Shown here: piece by piece, positions 37,340-49,863 of the stretch | Layout: each line of letters starts with the position of its first letter | Numbering within the stretch: position 1 is the stretch's first letter | DNA from: Sipunculus nudus | Taxonomy: Eukaryota; Annelida; Sipuncula; Golfingiida; Sipunculidae | Assembly: GCA_026874595.1 (NCBI GenBank) | Contig: CM049311.1 | Coordinates: 74,156,953 to 74,220,952, forward strand | Length of the DNA stretch: 64,000 bases | Direction of reading: 5' to 3' | Position numbers and translations under genes: made by a program | The notes under the pieces: generated by a model | Told to the model about the DNA's origin: nothing | The model's input: the letters and a program-made list of their open reading frames with translations, nothing else | Database searches by the model: none

Positions 37340-39360
37340 AAATGGGCTATCTAGAGTGACTCAATCCTTTAAGTCAGAAGACACATTGATCATAGCTATA
37401 TTTCGAACGCCGAATCATATCAATAAGATTAATATTTTAAAGAAATTTCTGCATATTTTTTTGGTTTCATTTGCTTTTTCTATTTTATTTTTACCAAGTC
37501 CAAGTGTGTTTACGTTGAAAGTAACACTCCTTACGCAGAGGTTATACAATGCAAGCATCATTTCCGCTTTAACCGCTGCCTTGTAGCATGGTATCATATT
37601 GATGTAGTAGCAAAACTAGAAGTAAATTACCAGATTTTTGTCCTCCATTATAAATATTTACTATAAAAATGCGTTTGACGGAGGTTTAAATTGGAAAAAA
37701 AAACAATTATTGAATATTTTAATGTTTATTACCTACTCTAACTGAGGGGTCTGTTTATTTATTTATGGCCTGATAAAATGATGTATCACGTTTTCAGTCT
37801 CTCAGAATCTTTTCTTAACAATTGTGGCGGTTTTACATATGTATAAACTGACCCGGCAAGATCCACCTAAAAAGCAATTGTGATGCCACGTTGATTTTTC
37901 ACTTTTCTGTTTCCAGATCCGGGTAAATCACAGTCATTTTAATAGTCAGTGGCAATACACCGATATATGGTGCCAAAACTGACAAAATATGTAAACTGCC
38001 CATAAACATCCCTATCACCTGCCAAAGTGTGAAGAAAGCAGTTACGTTATTTTATTTTTAGATAGTAGATGCGAACAGTTACGGTTTAGTCAATCATTAC
38101 TCGTAATCATTACGATATTACAACTCTCAATGCGCATATGTATAAGTGAGTCTGAACCCAGAATATAATTTGACATAAATTCGATAATCTAAGTGACTAT
38201 AATTAATGCCGCAAACTGATACATCATCCTTTTTTATATTTGCGGATAATTGTGGAATAAGTAGTGCATTGTAACCTGTTGCATCGAGCAGACTTTCCTA
38301 GCTGGCATCACACCATGGCTGCGTATTGACACGGTCGGCTTTCAGGAACCTCAGCAAATGGTTGTCCACAATGGCTGACAACTTTTCTTTAAAGTTTTAT
38401 AATATTTATATTTTTTTTGTATTTTCTGGAAATATTTTGAAAAATTAATCATTTTTTAGTTTCGCTGCATTTATGGTCGGGACTTTAATTATTGTCACAT
38501 ATGCCGTTGACACATCGCTCGATGACCTTTTTGCGAGCACATCTGGAAACATTGCTGATTCACTTAATTTATCCTCGACTTATCTGAAGTTATCATGTAG
38601 GAACAGGCACGTTTCAGAATTGCATCGTTTAAAAACGAGTAATTTTCTTTAAATTTTATTAAAATGTGTATTCGGAAACTTGCCGATGCTATTTTCCGTG
38701 TTGCTTTGAGTGTTGGTGTTCTGTTTTACTTTACCAAAGAGTGTGTACGTATATTCTTATTTTAACATCCGTATACTGAGAAGTTTTAGCAAATTGTCAC
38801 AGCGTGTCTCTGTAGGCGACAGCTGGTCAATCGACATCGTTTATACTAATATTTGTTTGCTTACCAGACTTCCCAATATATTGAATAATTGTCTTTGTGG
38901 ATATGATAAATATCTTAATTTATAACAACAATTTTAAATAATACACGCCAATAACAACAGATTCAATGTGTATACTTTCCTATAACTTTTATATGAGAAC
39001 AGTCGTCATGAAGATGATCACTGCCTAGGGGGTTCTGCTGTAAAAACCAGTTGAACTGGAACCAGAGTTAGCAGATAAAAACCGACGCTGACAGACAGAC
39101 CGTAATGACACTGACAGAATAATGTTCACTGTTACAGTGGAAATATAGTATATCGTCAATTAATACTTCGAGAAATATAAATACATCTAGTTCAGTTTTC
39201 GTAATTCTTATCCTGGAAATTTGCGCGAACTAAAATTCGTTCACGTCACAAGCTTCCTCGCATACCCCGCGCGAATCAAACGATTGTTGCTGCAATGTGT
39301 CCATGGCTGGCTTGTTCTAAAAAGGCAGGGCTCACATCAATTAATTATTTAGAAAAGGAT
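37340..39360. other. Non-coding stretch
   Basis: No supported gene or repeat. Confidence 0.4.
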
Positions 39361-39364
39361 ATAT

Positions 39365-40818
39365 ATCTTTGGCTAGAACCGATACAACTTAGTAAACTCA
39401 TTAACACAAATAAAAAGTTAAATAGTTACTTTCCTTACGATTAAAAATTTTTCTCTAAATCGATATTTAACATAATTGGTTGACACATTTTATTTTATTT
39501 TACAAAAACCGATAGAAACCTTTAGAAAGGGGTCAGCCGGTACATCGTACCGGGGCCCGATGGGCCGATGCGAGAGGAGCCCCGACCAACCAGAAATTGC
39601 CTATAGAGCCTACAAACATGTTTCAAAATGTAGAGATCCCATTTAGGTTTATTTTAGCTTATTTGTTTTTAGGAATGCTAGAGAGGGCGCTGGAGTGTCC
39701 TGTAGGGCACAAAAATGCTAAAAAATTCGAAAGTCTCGGTTTGACATTTACGAAGCGTATACATGAAGCTTCTTTTAATCGGGAGTAACTTGTTTTTAAT
39801 TTAGTTAAAATACTTTGATTTAGTTAAAAAAAATTTTGCGAAACGTAAATCTTTGGCTAGAACCGATACAACGTAGTAAACTCATCAACACAAATAAAAA
39901 GTTAAATAGTTACTTTCCTTACGATTAAATGTTTTTCTCTAAATCGATATTTAACATAATTGGTTGACACATTTTATTTTATTTTACAAAAACCGATAGA
40001 AACCTTTAGAAAGGGGTCAGCCGGTACATCGTACCGGGGCCCGATGGGCCCATGCGAGAGGAGCCCCGACCAACCAAAAATTGCCTATAGAGCCTACAAA
40101 CATGTTTCAAAATGTAGAGATCCCATTTAGGTTTATTTTAGCTTATTTGTTTTTAGGAATGCTAGAGAGGGCGCTGGAGTGTCCTGTAGGGCACAAAAAT
40201 GCTAAAAAATTCGAAAGTCTCGGTTTGACATTTACGAAGCGTATACATGAAGCTTCTTTTAATCGGGAGTAACTTGTTTTTAATTTAGTTAAAATACTTT
40301 GATTTAGTTAAAAAAAATTTTGCGAAACGTAAATCTTTGGCTAGAACCGATACAACGTAGTAAACTCATCAACACAAATAAAAAGTTAAATAGTTACTTT
40401 CCTTACGAGTAAATGTTTTTCTCTAAATCGATATTTAACATAATTGGTTGACACATTTTATTTTATTTTACAAAAACCGATAGAAACCTTTAGAAAGGGG
40501 TCAGCCGGTACATCGTACCGGGGCCCGATGGGCCCATGCGAGAGGAGCCCCGACCAACCAAAAATTGCCTATAGAGCCTACAAACATGTTTCAAAATGTA
40601 GAGATCCCATTTAGGTTTATTTTAGCTTATTTGTTTTTAGGAATGCTAGAGAGGGCGCTGGAGTGTCCTGTAGGGCACAAAAATGCTAAAAAATTCGAAA
40701 GTCTCGGTTTGACATTTACGAAGCGTATACATGAAGCTTCTTTTAATCGGGAGTAACTTGTTTTTAATTTAGTTAAAATACTTTGATTTAGTTAAAAAAA
40801 AAATTTTGCGAACCGTAT
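39365..40818 (+). repeat. Three tandem copies of a 484-bp unit
   Basis: Unit starts are at 39365, 39849 and 40333. Copies 2 and 3 differ at one or a few bases; copy 1 differs from both at several sites. Each unit carries two adjacent GC-rich triloop hairpins (in copy 1 CCGGTAC-ATC-GTACCGG at 39537-39553 and GGCCC-GAT-GGGCC just after). Each also carries the same open frame (ATG at 39618 in copy 1, 56 codons, containing LERALECPVGHKNAKKF). A TTTTTAG/GAATGC acceptor-like site lies inside that frame. The array has almost exactly three units. Satellite seed, or exon-containing segmental repeat, is undecided. Confidence 0.95.
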
Positions 40819-40857
40819 AAATAATATATTTATATTTGTTGTTTTTCTTGGATGTTG

Positions 40858-40935
40858 TAGTTTTAGGAAGGGCCATGGAGCACAGGTGTTCCCAAGGACA
40901 TAAGAACAGGATTGGCGATGTAGTCTCATTTGTCT
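40858..40935 (+). repeat. Diverged relative of the 484-bp unit
   Basis: TTTTAGGAAGGGCCATGGAG and AAGGACATAAGAACAGG resemble the unit's TTTTTAGGAATGCTAGAGAG and GGCACAAAAATGC. Translated, the segment reads GRAMEHRCSQGHKNRIGD against ERALECPVGHKNAKKF in the unit, keeping C and GHKN. This hints at a shared coding origin, with weak statistical weight. Confidence 0.35.
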
Positions 40936-40999
40936 TAAATTGTACAAGTCATTAAACAAAGGTTGCAATCTGGGGGGTCTTAAGGGCCTGGGTGGTCCA

Positions 41000-42460
41000 A
41001 GGGTCCTTTGGGCCTGAAATTCCGGAGTGTTTTGGAACGGTGGTTACTGGTACATCAAAACGGCCAGGCAAATATTACAGGCACACCCATGATAAAAATA
41101 ACAAAAAGACATATTTAGTTGCTTTAATCCTAAAGCGCCCAGAAGGGCGTTGAAAGTGTGCCTTTGGTCCCGGAAGTCTTTTTTTCATTTTAATATTTTC
41201 TATTGCTCTTTCTTTAAATTATAAACTGAAATATGAATAATATTGAATATCAGATTTATGTTGTAGGTTAGTTGATCTTGGTAATTTATTAAGGTGTTTG
41301 TGAATAGATTTTTAAAAGGACCACTTTAATATATTGATGCACCCTGAATATAAGAGCCTTTAATTGGAGAGGCCACTTTCAATTTTTTTAAAATTTATCT
41401 TGGCTCTTTTTCATTTTGTTCATAAATCCTGTGTCCCTATATGCATGCGATCAAATTTTCATGAACCCATATAGCTACTTATCATTATGACAAGCCAGGT
41501 ATTGATATGTTTGAGATGCCAAATGTCAAATATTAGATTCAGGCAAGCAAATATAGGCCTGTCCTTATCTATTATTAAAAGTTTTTATATAAAGTAAACA
41601 AAACGTAGACGGTTGCATAAAAAGAAGACTGAGAATCAGAGTATTATATGAAGTAAAGTGGATATCTTGATAACAATTCTTCCTTAATTCTCAATTGACT
41701 TAACTATAAATTCCTGGCAGTCAATGAAACAAATGTAACATTCATCGGGTATTGTATAGGCTAAATTGGCTACTTATGATTGATGTCAAACTAAATGTTG
41801 AGCACCGTTCCATTAGCTTTGTAAATAATCAAGTAAATATTACATAGGATTACATTTATGACATAAATCGCCCTGTAATTGGTGTGTTAATAGTAACTCT
41901 TTTATGAATCAGGCATTTTGAATTAAGTTTAACGTTATTGATATTAAGTTAATGTTGGTGATCAACAGAAATTTAGAAATCTCTTTTGCCACTTTGTGTG
42001 GCAAACTTTGTGATTAAACCTCTTGTTCCAGCCTTCATTTTGTCAGAGAGAGACAATCTGAGCAGTATTAAGTTTGATCCCGCATATCCCCGTCTGAGCT
42101 CTATCTTCATGTCACATCCATACCATTACCTTCAGAGCTTGTTTCAGATAGAAATAAACACTATAACATCGTATAAGTTATATAAATGAAGATAAACCAT
42201 CCCGAGCTCCAGCGTATCCAGTCAAAGGCCCTCACTGAAAAAAAACGTATACCCGCGGAGATTGTGCTGTACAGACAGCAGCTATTGGGTCATTGTTGCG
42301 CCAAACACTAGCAAGAATAGGTTTACAAAATAGTAATTGCGCAAGGCTTGGAACAAAGTGAGACCATTCTTTATTATAGCCATAGCATCAGATAGACCCT
42401 CTGATTATTATGGGGAATGCAATGGCCTCCGTGCTCGTGATATAATGAGTCCTCTGTCGC
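41000..42460. other. Non-coding stretch
   Basis: AT-rich; nothing recognised. Confidence 0.4.
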
Positions 42461-42469
42461 TCACACCTT

Positions 42470-42850
42470 AGCACGTGATTAAACTTTACGCCAAATTTGC
42501 GATTAAGTGAAGACAGGGAGATAGTACTTTGTTCACTCGTTTGGTTGGTATGGTGACAATCACAGTCGGTGTGGTTTTTACGGTACCTGGGAAAGGGTCA
42601 TCTCTACCCGTTCAACCAAGTTTGTCGTTGATTTGAGGTTTCATACGAGGGCGGCTAAACAACCTGCAGCGCCAGCTACCATATTAGACGTGACATCAAA
42701 AGGCATTGCTATTACGCAAGGTGCCCTCAAAACAGAGAAGAATATTAATTTTGCCACGTTCTGCTGTCGACTCGGGGCAATTAGCTGCCAGATAACAGGC
42801 ACGCTGATTGAACCCAAATTGCTTAAATAATTACATAGCTCGATTAATAT
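42470..42850. other. Complex single-copy-looking island, possible regulatory DNA
   Basis: GC content and complexity rise relative to the flanks. GGCAATTAGCTGCCAG and CAGATAAC resemble homeodomain and GATA-type sites. A 65-codon frame (42633-42830) has no motif and begins at TTG. Judged as non-coding, tentatively. Confidence 0.25.
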
Positions 42851-42867
42851 TTATACGCCGCCAACAA

Positions 42868-43640
42868 GACAGTAATAGATCGTTCAAAATATCTAGGAAG
42901 AAATATGCCACAGAAAAAGTTACAAATGAAAACTGAACATGGCATAGCGATGATATCCAGATTCACCAATAGGTGTTCGGCCATTGTATGTATTTATTTA
43001 AGGTTTAGATTTGGTTAAGATAGTAATATATTGTTCAAAATATCTAGGAAAAATGTATGCCACAGAAACAATTATAAATAAAAACTTAACATAGCATAGC
43101 AATGATATTCATATTAATCAATAGGTGTTCGGCCATCGTATGTATTTATTTTATGATTAGACTATGTTAATATTTAGGCCTTTAATGCATTGTTAGTAGG
43201 GCATTAAAATGTTTAACTGTCTGAAACATTGTCATGGTTTCTGTACAGTAAACAAAGCTGCAATGATTTTTCAGATGTGTGGTCTAGGTCAGAGGTCATA
43301 CTCAAAACCAACCCTGCTTGTAATCATATGTTGGAATTTTCATAAGAGTGGAGACGTATGGTGTATCCTGAATTTACAATGGGTGCCTTTCAGGTTGCTA
43401 AGGAGTAACCATGGGCCATAGTTGTGTAATTAGGGCTCCGATGAACCATTGTGAAAGATGGTCATTGCCCCCATAGAGTATTGTAATAATCTTTCTGTTT
43501 CAATAAGCACCAGATATAACATATTAGCGATAAATCTCGTGTAAGTCATAGATTAAAACATAATTATTGTTATATAGAAGAACAGTTTTGATTATCAGAA
43601 GTTGATCCAGGGGAGCGGTTCCAGGGGGTCCGGGCCCCCT
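42868..43640 (+). repeat. Local direct duplication, copy 1
   Basis: The copy starts with two ~150-bp tandem subunits (from 42868 and 43018) containing GTTCAAAATATCTAGGA and ACCAATAGGTGTTCGGCCAT. It ends with GGTTGCTAAGGAGTAACCAT through GATCCAGG...GGGGTCCGGGCCCCCT (43392-43644). The same blocks reappear in the same order at 44525-46345. Confidence 0.8.
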
Positions 43641-43649
43641 CATCCCTTT

Positions 43650-44520
43650 TTAAGCGAACCTGTGAGCTAAAGCGATGGTGTGGCGTCGTCTGGCGTCCGT
43701 CGTCTGTACGTTAACCCATACTATCTCGAAAACAACAGGGTTTTTTTTTTTTTTAAATTAGCCATCTGAAAAACTCTATCAGATCTTGTTTACCTTTTGG
43801 CTTACTGCATTTTCTTAGATTTTAAAGAAAAAAACCCTCTTCCGAAACGTTCCAGCCAAATTATTCAATTTTTCACAGAAATAATTTTTATGCCATCTCT
43901 CTGAAGTTTGTTCGAATGGTTCAAAGTCGGTGAGTTTTTGCCGAGTTACAGGAAGTTGAACTAAGTCTTCTGTCCAAAAAAAGCACACTAAATTTACAAT
44001 CTCAGAAACGGCCGGAGCTATATTCACCAAATTTTATACCAGTGTTGGTCATATGAGTCATATATGAAATTCAGGTATTGGTGGCGCCACCTGCATTGAC
44101 CTCTTTGTACGGGGGTCATCGATCATCTGTACATTAAACCATCATTTCTCAGGAAAAGCAGGAGCTAACATCCCCAGGTTTTAAACAATAATCTATCACA
44201 TATCAAATGTTGTGGGATTCAGCTTATTTATTTATTTTTGTATTTATTTTTGCTATCTGCATTCACCTAGATTTTATATGGAAAAGGCTGAAAAACCTTT
44301 AAAAGTCTTCTTGGATACGGTTCAGCCAAATTGGTCAATATTTTACAGAAATGATCCCAGAGACAAGCCCTCTCGCGTTTGTGTAAATGGTTTGCGTTTG
44401 ATGATTTTTGGCGGAGAAACGCGAATTTGAACTTCGTCATTTGGCCAAGTAAGCATACTGACATAGTAATCTCAGAAATAACTGGAGCTAGCATCACCAA
44501 GTATTTTACAAATGTTGGCC
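43650..44520 (+). repeat. Palindrome-bearing repeat cassette C
   Basis: Two degenerate units of about 450 bp share GTTCAGCCAAATT, TTTTACAGAAATGAT, ATCTCAGAAA..GGAGCTA and ATTTTATACCAGTGTTGG-like phrases. The left border has a GTCTGGCGTCCGTCGTC run. A GGTGGCGCCACC palindrome occurs at 44082-44093, the motif seen in cassette B. It separates the two copies of the local duplication. Confidence 0.65.
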
Positions 44521-44580
44521 ACTGAATTGAACATAGCATAGCGATGATAATATCAGATTAACCAATAGGTGTTCGGCCAT

Positions 44581-44591
44581 TGTGTGTATAT

Positions 44592-44651
<60 letters not shown>

Positions 44652-44662
44652 ATATATATATT
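44581..44662. repeat. (TA)n microsatellite
   Basis: About 40 TA units with two interruptions, directly after the duplicated GGCCATTGTGTGT. Confidence 0.97.
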
Positions 44663-45204
44663 CACTCAAAACAAATTATATACATATGCTAGGTGCATTT
44701 GCTGTACGTATAAATAACCAACGATTAATAAACAGAATATATACCAGAAATCATCATTGAATGAAAACATTAAAGTTTTTAAAACCACTTTTGCTTCAGT
44801 CACCTGAATGTGTTCTTAATCTGCTTTAAACTGTTATGAAAAGTTCTAGTATGCCTGTTGTTCTGCTTCAGAATTTCTAACCATTATAAATGTATGTGTT
44901 TAATCGTTACACATTTATTTAAAGGAACTCAAAACAGAAAAAAAACAACAGTTCTGGTTTAGAAGGGCGAACATGGAAACCGGTTGAAATGTACTGCTTT
45001 AAATTACAAAAAAACAAATCCACTCAAAACAAATCTATTTCTGACAGACACTATGGGACTGCTAGTCTCAACTGTCAAACTTTAAAATTAAAATGTGTTG
45101 CATTTCAAGGAAACACCTTCTTGTTACACTTCAAATGCTTACAAGATTAACTTGTAGTAAATTTGGAGACCCATAACACAACCTTGTGCCTGTAATAAAA
45201 TATA

Positions 45205-45790
45205 AATTTTATTAGGGCCCCGTTTGACAAGCGGTGCCCTATAATGATCACCGTGTCAGTCCGTTCTTCCGTCCCTCCGTCCTTCCGTCAGTGACACTTT
45301 CTCAGTGAAAACTCAACCACAACATACTGCAGCTTTCCCAAATTCACAGAGATGATTAGTACCTATGAGGCTCCAGACCTACTGAATTACAGACATGTCG
45401 GTTATTCCAATATGGATGCCACAGCCCAATCCCTGATTTTCTTTCGCGCGCGAGAACTCAACAACAACATACTGCAGCATTCCCAATTCGAATGGATCAT
45501 TGGTGCCTATGAGGGCTCTTGACCTTTTGAATTACAGACTTGCTCAAAATCAAATATGACTAACAGACTACATTCGGTGATTTTCTATTGCACAAATTAT
45601 TTCAGATATATCTTCTTTAATATCATTCGATCCAGTAGGATTTTTTTCCCTCATTCATATTGATAAAAACCTGTTTCTGTTTGTCAATTTTTTTTCAAAT
45701 TTAACTTAATTTTTCACCAATATGTAATCTAGTCAAGCACTAGCAGAAACTCGGGGCCCTCTGAGACCATTGTCGGACCACATCTAGTGT
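45205..45790 (-). repeat. GGAC-type repeat cassette D, reverse orientation
   Basis: Near its left edge is TCCGTTCTTCCGTCCCTCCG, the complement of a GGAC run. Next come two ~165-bp units with AACTCAACMACAACATACTG, TGGTGCCTATGAGG and GAATTACAGAC. GGGCCC-containing blocks stand at both ends (GGGCCCCGTTTGACAAGC and CTCGGGGCCCTCTGAGACC). Organisation mirrors cassettes A, E and F read from the other strand. Confidence 0.65.
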
Positions 45791-46308
45791 GTTTTTGTTG
45801 CAAATAAATGGCTAGCAACAACAAAGCGAAGCAGAATTTACGCTAGTGAAGTCTGACAATATGTTGTATCTGATGATGTTTTCTGATGCATGGCTCGAAG
45901 AAAGGAATGTGGAATTAAAAATGTTTTATCTGGTGGTGTATTCTTTAATATTCCGGTATATAAAGAAAGGAAAGAAATTAAAGGAAGGAGTTATTCCAGC
46001 GGCCTTCCAGGTTGCTAAGGAGTTACCATTGGCCATAGTTGTGTAATTAGGGCTCCGATGAACCATTGATAAATCTGTTAATTGCCCCGCGTAGTATTGT
46101 ATCTGTGTATATATATATATATATGGATGGTTGGGGATTAGAAAATCACCAATATGGAGGTAGACCTTCGTCATTATTGTGCTGTTAACCTTTCTGTTTC
46201 GATAAGCACCGGATATAACCTTCAGCGATTAATCTCGTGCAAGTCGTAGATTGAAACATAATTATTGTTATATACAAGAGCAGTTTGCATTTACCAGACG
46301 TGGATCCA

Positions 46309-46466
46309 GGGTAGCTATTCCAGGGGGTCCGGACCCCCTCCCTCTTTTCAAAGGTTTCAGACAATTTTTCCGACCTGAACCCCCCTTTTCCGGACTTTTT
46401 TAGGTTTTGTCATTGGTCCTCCTGGATTGGACCCCTCCTTTTCCTACATCTTGGATCCGCCCCAAT
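46309..46466. mobile_element. G-rich short element with GGATCC ends
   Basis: Starts TGGATCCAGGGTAG and ends CTTGGATCCGCCCC, a short imperfect inverted repeat around C-rich text with GGGGTCCGGACCCCCT. A left-end-only relative occurs at 43606-43644 and a right-end-like piece at about 29040-29066. Confidence 0.55.
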
Positions 46467-46524
46467 TTATGCACAACACGTCGTTTAAGAAGAAATTCCG
46501 GTCACTTTAGACAGTATGCACATG

Positions 46525-46553
46525 CCCCCCCCCCCCCCCACACACACACACCC
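46525..46553. repeat. Poly-C plus (CA)n
   Basis: About 15 C followed by about seven CA units. Confidence 0.95.
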
Positions 46554-46559
46554 TTGCTA

Positions 46560-48090
46560 ATGCCTAAATGATACTAAATATCTTCACAAGATGTCGATAC
46601 AATATGTGTAAAATTGCTGGGTTCAGATGTGCTTTCATGTACTCAGATGTACTTATTAAAGGTACTTTGACCCGAATTCCTGCCTCGGACTTGTCTGTAT
46701 AAATATTATGAAAAAAAATGCAAATATGCAGAATAGTGTGATAGCGTGATCCGCCTCTAGTAAAATTAACGACATATGTAATCCATCATTATATGATTGT
46801 TTATTAAAGATATGAATATTAGAACTCATGTATGTTTGTTGTGACTTGCTGCTGAGACATTATCAGTCACTACAATCATCTACCGTGATTTTGCTTTAAA
46901 CGAAACAAGTTGAATACGTTCTTGTTTGAAAATTAGGTCACTGATTCGTATAAATATTATTTCTTCTCTCCTGACGATAAAATAAAATTAGAAAATATTT
47001 ATTCTCAAAGTCTTTTCATTAAACCATAAAATAGAATAGCTTAATTTAATTAATCCGTTCTCCAGACTACTGTGAATTATTTATAACGCAGATTAAGAAA
47101 TTCCTAAGACATGTGTCTTTCATTAAAGCCAACCCCCGGATTGCTATGGAAACCAGAATTTATCGTTAATCTGGAAACCACTCGTGTGTCATATAAACCA
47201 AAATTGAGCAGGTTAACTCAAGGAATCTTAGTTTAAATTTGGGTTAGTTGGTTCACGTTTTATGTATATTAAAGCTTTCATTGGCTGTTCCATAGTAAGT
47301 ATAATAGTTTAATGGCGCCTCCATCTTTGAACAACACAATCGTAAAAAGTGAAGATAAAGCGAGTCCCATTGCTAAGTCAACTTGGTCCCGTCTTTAATT
47401 GTACTGGTATCCGTTTACTTCAGCGGGTCGCCCTTACGGACTAGAGGTAACTTTTAGAAACACAAAAGAGAATCCACTCATATTTCCAGGTTCAAAGCCA
47501 AGATGTTACTTAATACTAACATTGAAGTATTAATAATATAGGTAGCCCAGCTATATCTAGTTCTTCATTAGGAGTATATTCCGGTGATCGCTGTTATAAA
47601 CAAAAAGGTAAATTGACACTAGTGAGTTATACGATTACAAGAGATGTTGCTATACCTACTATTCATCACTTAATTTGTGCAACCTTTTTAGGAACCTCTA
47701 TTAACGTTTGGTCGCTTTAGGTAAGACGTTTTTGGTTTCTACGATGTATTCAACGCTTGATAATACTGTTCTCTTTTAGGTTGTTTTGTATATACGTTTG
47801 CGGGTATAAGCGTTTAATCAAAGTCAGTAGTAACAAGAACTTCTTAGCAATAACAACTGGATTTATGCGATGCCTTATTCGCCCTGTCAGCAAATTCGAA
47901 TGGCAACGGAGTGATGTCTTAAAAAAGTGTATTTAACATCATTTTATAAGCTGGCCCTAACACGTGAATGATTTCTTTTGTACAATTTATGTCGAAAACG
48001 GGATAATCTTTATTTTTTACCTAGTCGAAAACGCAAATCTTGTGGCATTGGTGAGAAAATATGTATTTAACAATTTATATCCATAATAAT
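46560..48090. other. Non-coding stretch
   Basis: No supported gene. An RFX X-box-like ATTGCTATGGAAAC occurs at 47140-47153 in a small GC-rich patch. Confidence 0.4.
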
Positions 48091-48099
48091 AATAATAAA

Positions 48100-49102
48100 A
48101 AAAAAGCACCGCAAAGCGGAGCATCCCCTCGATCGGGACATAATTAGGAGGGTTGAATTACACAGTGTGAAAATGAGGAGGACAGCTCTCTGACCTTGAC
48201 CTTTGCTCCTGTGATCTGAAACTAAATAGGGTTCTTCATCCATGGGGGCAATATTAGCAAGATGACACTGATGTGCTGGTCAAACGTTTTGGCCTAAAAT
48301 GGTTCCACAAGCTTTTTCAGAGAAGTGGGTGCTGAGTCCTTTTACCGCGTGACCTCAAAATCGAAAAGGTTCTTAATTAATAGGTGGATGAGCCCTATAT
48401 GCAAGATGAAATGATTTGGTGGAACAATTTGGCTTTAAATGGGTCCACAAGCTTTTACAAGATGTGGGCCTTGTGGCCATGACCTTAGACCCCGTGACTT
48501 GAAAATCAATAGGGTTCTCCATCCATGGGTGGGTGAGCTATATGTGGAAGATTAAAGGATTTGGTCAAACCATTTTGCTTTAGATGGTACCACAAGCTTT
48601 TACAAGAAGTGGACCTTGTGGCCGTGACTTATGACCCTGTGACCTCAAAATCGAAAGGGTTTTCAACCATTGGTGGGTGAGCCATATTTGCAAGATAAAA
48701 GGTTGTGGTCAATCGGTTTGGCTTTAAATTTGTCAACAAGCTTTTTCAAGAAGTGAGCCCTGTGGCCGTGACCTTTGACCCTTTGCCTCACAAATGATGG
48801 GTGAGCCATATTTGCCAGACGAAAGGTTTTGGTACAACGGTTTGGCTAAAAATTGGTCCACAAGCTTTTTCAAGAGGTGAGTCCTGTGGCCGTGAACTTT
48901 GACTCCGTGACCTGAAAATCGATAGGGTTTCATCTATGGGTTGGTGAGCCATATTTGCAAGATGAAAGGTTTTGGTCAAAGGGTTTGGCTTGAAATCGAT
49001 CCACGAGCCAATTCCGGACAGACGGACGGACGGAGGGACAGACGGCCCCACGAACGGTGGCGTTACTATATCCCTTTCGCACCTCCGTTGCGAGGGGATA
49101 AT
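48100..49102 (+). repeat. GGAC-ended repeat cassette E
   Basis: Opens with GCACCGCAAAGCGGAGCATC then CCCTCG. About seven degenerate units of 110-125 bp follow, each with GGTGRGTGAGCCATATTTGC, AAGATGAAAGG, GGTCAAACGGTTTGGC, CCACAAGCTTTTTCAAGAAG and GTGACCTTTGACCCYGTGAC-like phrases. It closes with a GACGGACGGACGG run (49018-49036) and CTCCGTTGCGAGGGGATAAT. The opening CGGAGCATCCCCTC and closing GAGGGGATA are mutually inverted in part, suggesting true element borders. No protein is encoded. Confidence 0.8.
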
Positions 49103-49109
49103 AACAGTT

Positions 49110-49860
49110 GACTGCTCGCTCCAGTATTGTAATTGATTTATTGTATACATGTTCAAAATAGTATTGACGTAAGCAAGGTGTTATATTACAGTAATTCTCC
49201 ACTTCCATGAATGTCTTTTTATTCAATATAAAATTCCTACAGAATCTAGCCAGATACAATCTAATTGAAATGTTAACCGTTTTCCATAAGGGCCTGTTTA
49301 AGTTCTGTTCAGACAATGACTCTTAAACCTCTAAGGGATAGTCCACAGTGTATACAAACATCCAGTGTATTTGAAAAGACTTTCTAATGCAAGTTCGTTT
49401 AAATAAAATAAAAAATGTGTACATCTATGTCCGTCCTTTAGGTTGAATATAGATTTATTATATTCTGATGACAAATTGCTAGTTCTTACAAGCCTTTGTC
49501 TGAAACACCATCGAATTATTATAACTACATCACGTTCTATATATTATCTGAATCAGGAAATATTTCCATGCTCCAGTGAGAATGGAATGACTCTGTGCTT
49601 TATGTAAAATGTTGTCATTATTAATACAATTTAAAATAATTAGTAAATTTCTCTCCAATATGTCGAACATACCGGCAATTAAATAATTTATCATTTTTTT
49701 TTACTTTTACATAGCGCTAATACAACAAAGTTCTTTAAAGCCTGAGAACAGGAATGAAATATCTGATTTGACCGAAATTAAATAGAAGGTTATGTCGAAT
49801 TTTTTTTGTTATTGTTATCCATATAAGACAACAGGTGTTGTGTCAGTTACCGCGCCCTTA
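49110..49860. other. Non-coding stretch upstream of the gene
   Basis: AT-rich; no feature recognised before the possible first exon. Confidence 0.4.
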
Positions 49861-49863
49861 TTA

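Larger units (their letters stand above)
44525..46345 (+). repeat. Local direct duplication, copy 2, interrupted
   Basis: 44525-44590 matches the end of a copy-1 subunit (ACATAGCATAGCGATGATA, GGTGTTCGGCCATTGTGTGT). 46007-46345 matches the copy-1 distal block (GGTTGCTAAGGAGTTACCAT, AGGGCTCCGATGAACCATTG, AAACATAATTATTGTTATAT). Between them lie a (TA)n tract and the reverse-oriented cassette D. A further ~50-75 bp with a short (TA)n is inserted at about 46100-46180. Confidence 0.75.

Noticed and set aside
39365-40818. CRISPR-like array or prokaryotic system
   Set aside because: Only three 484-bp direct copies with no spacers; the window is eukaryotic in style.
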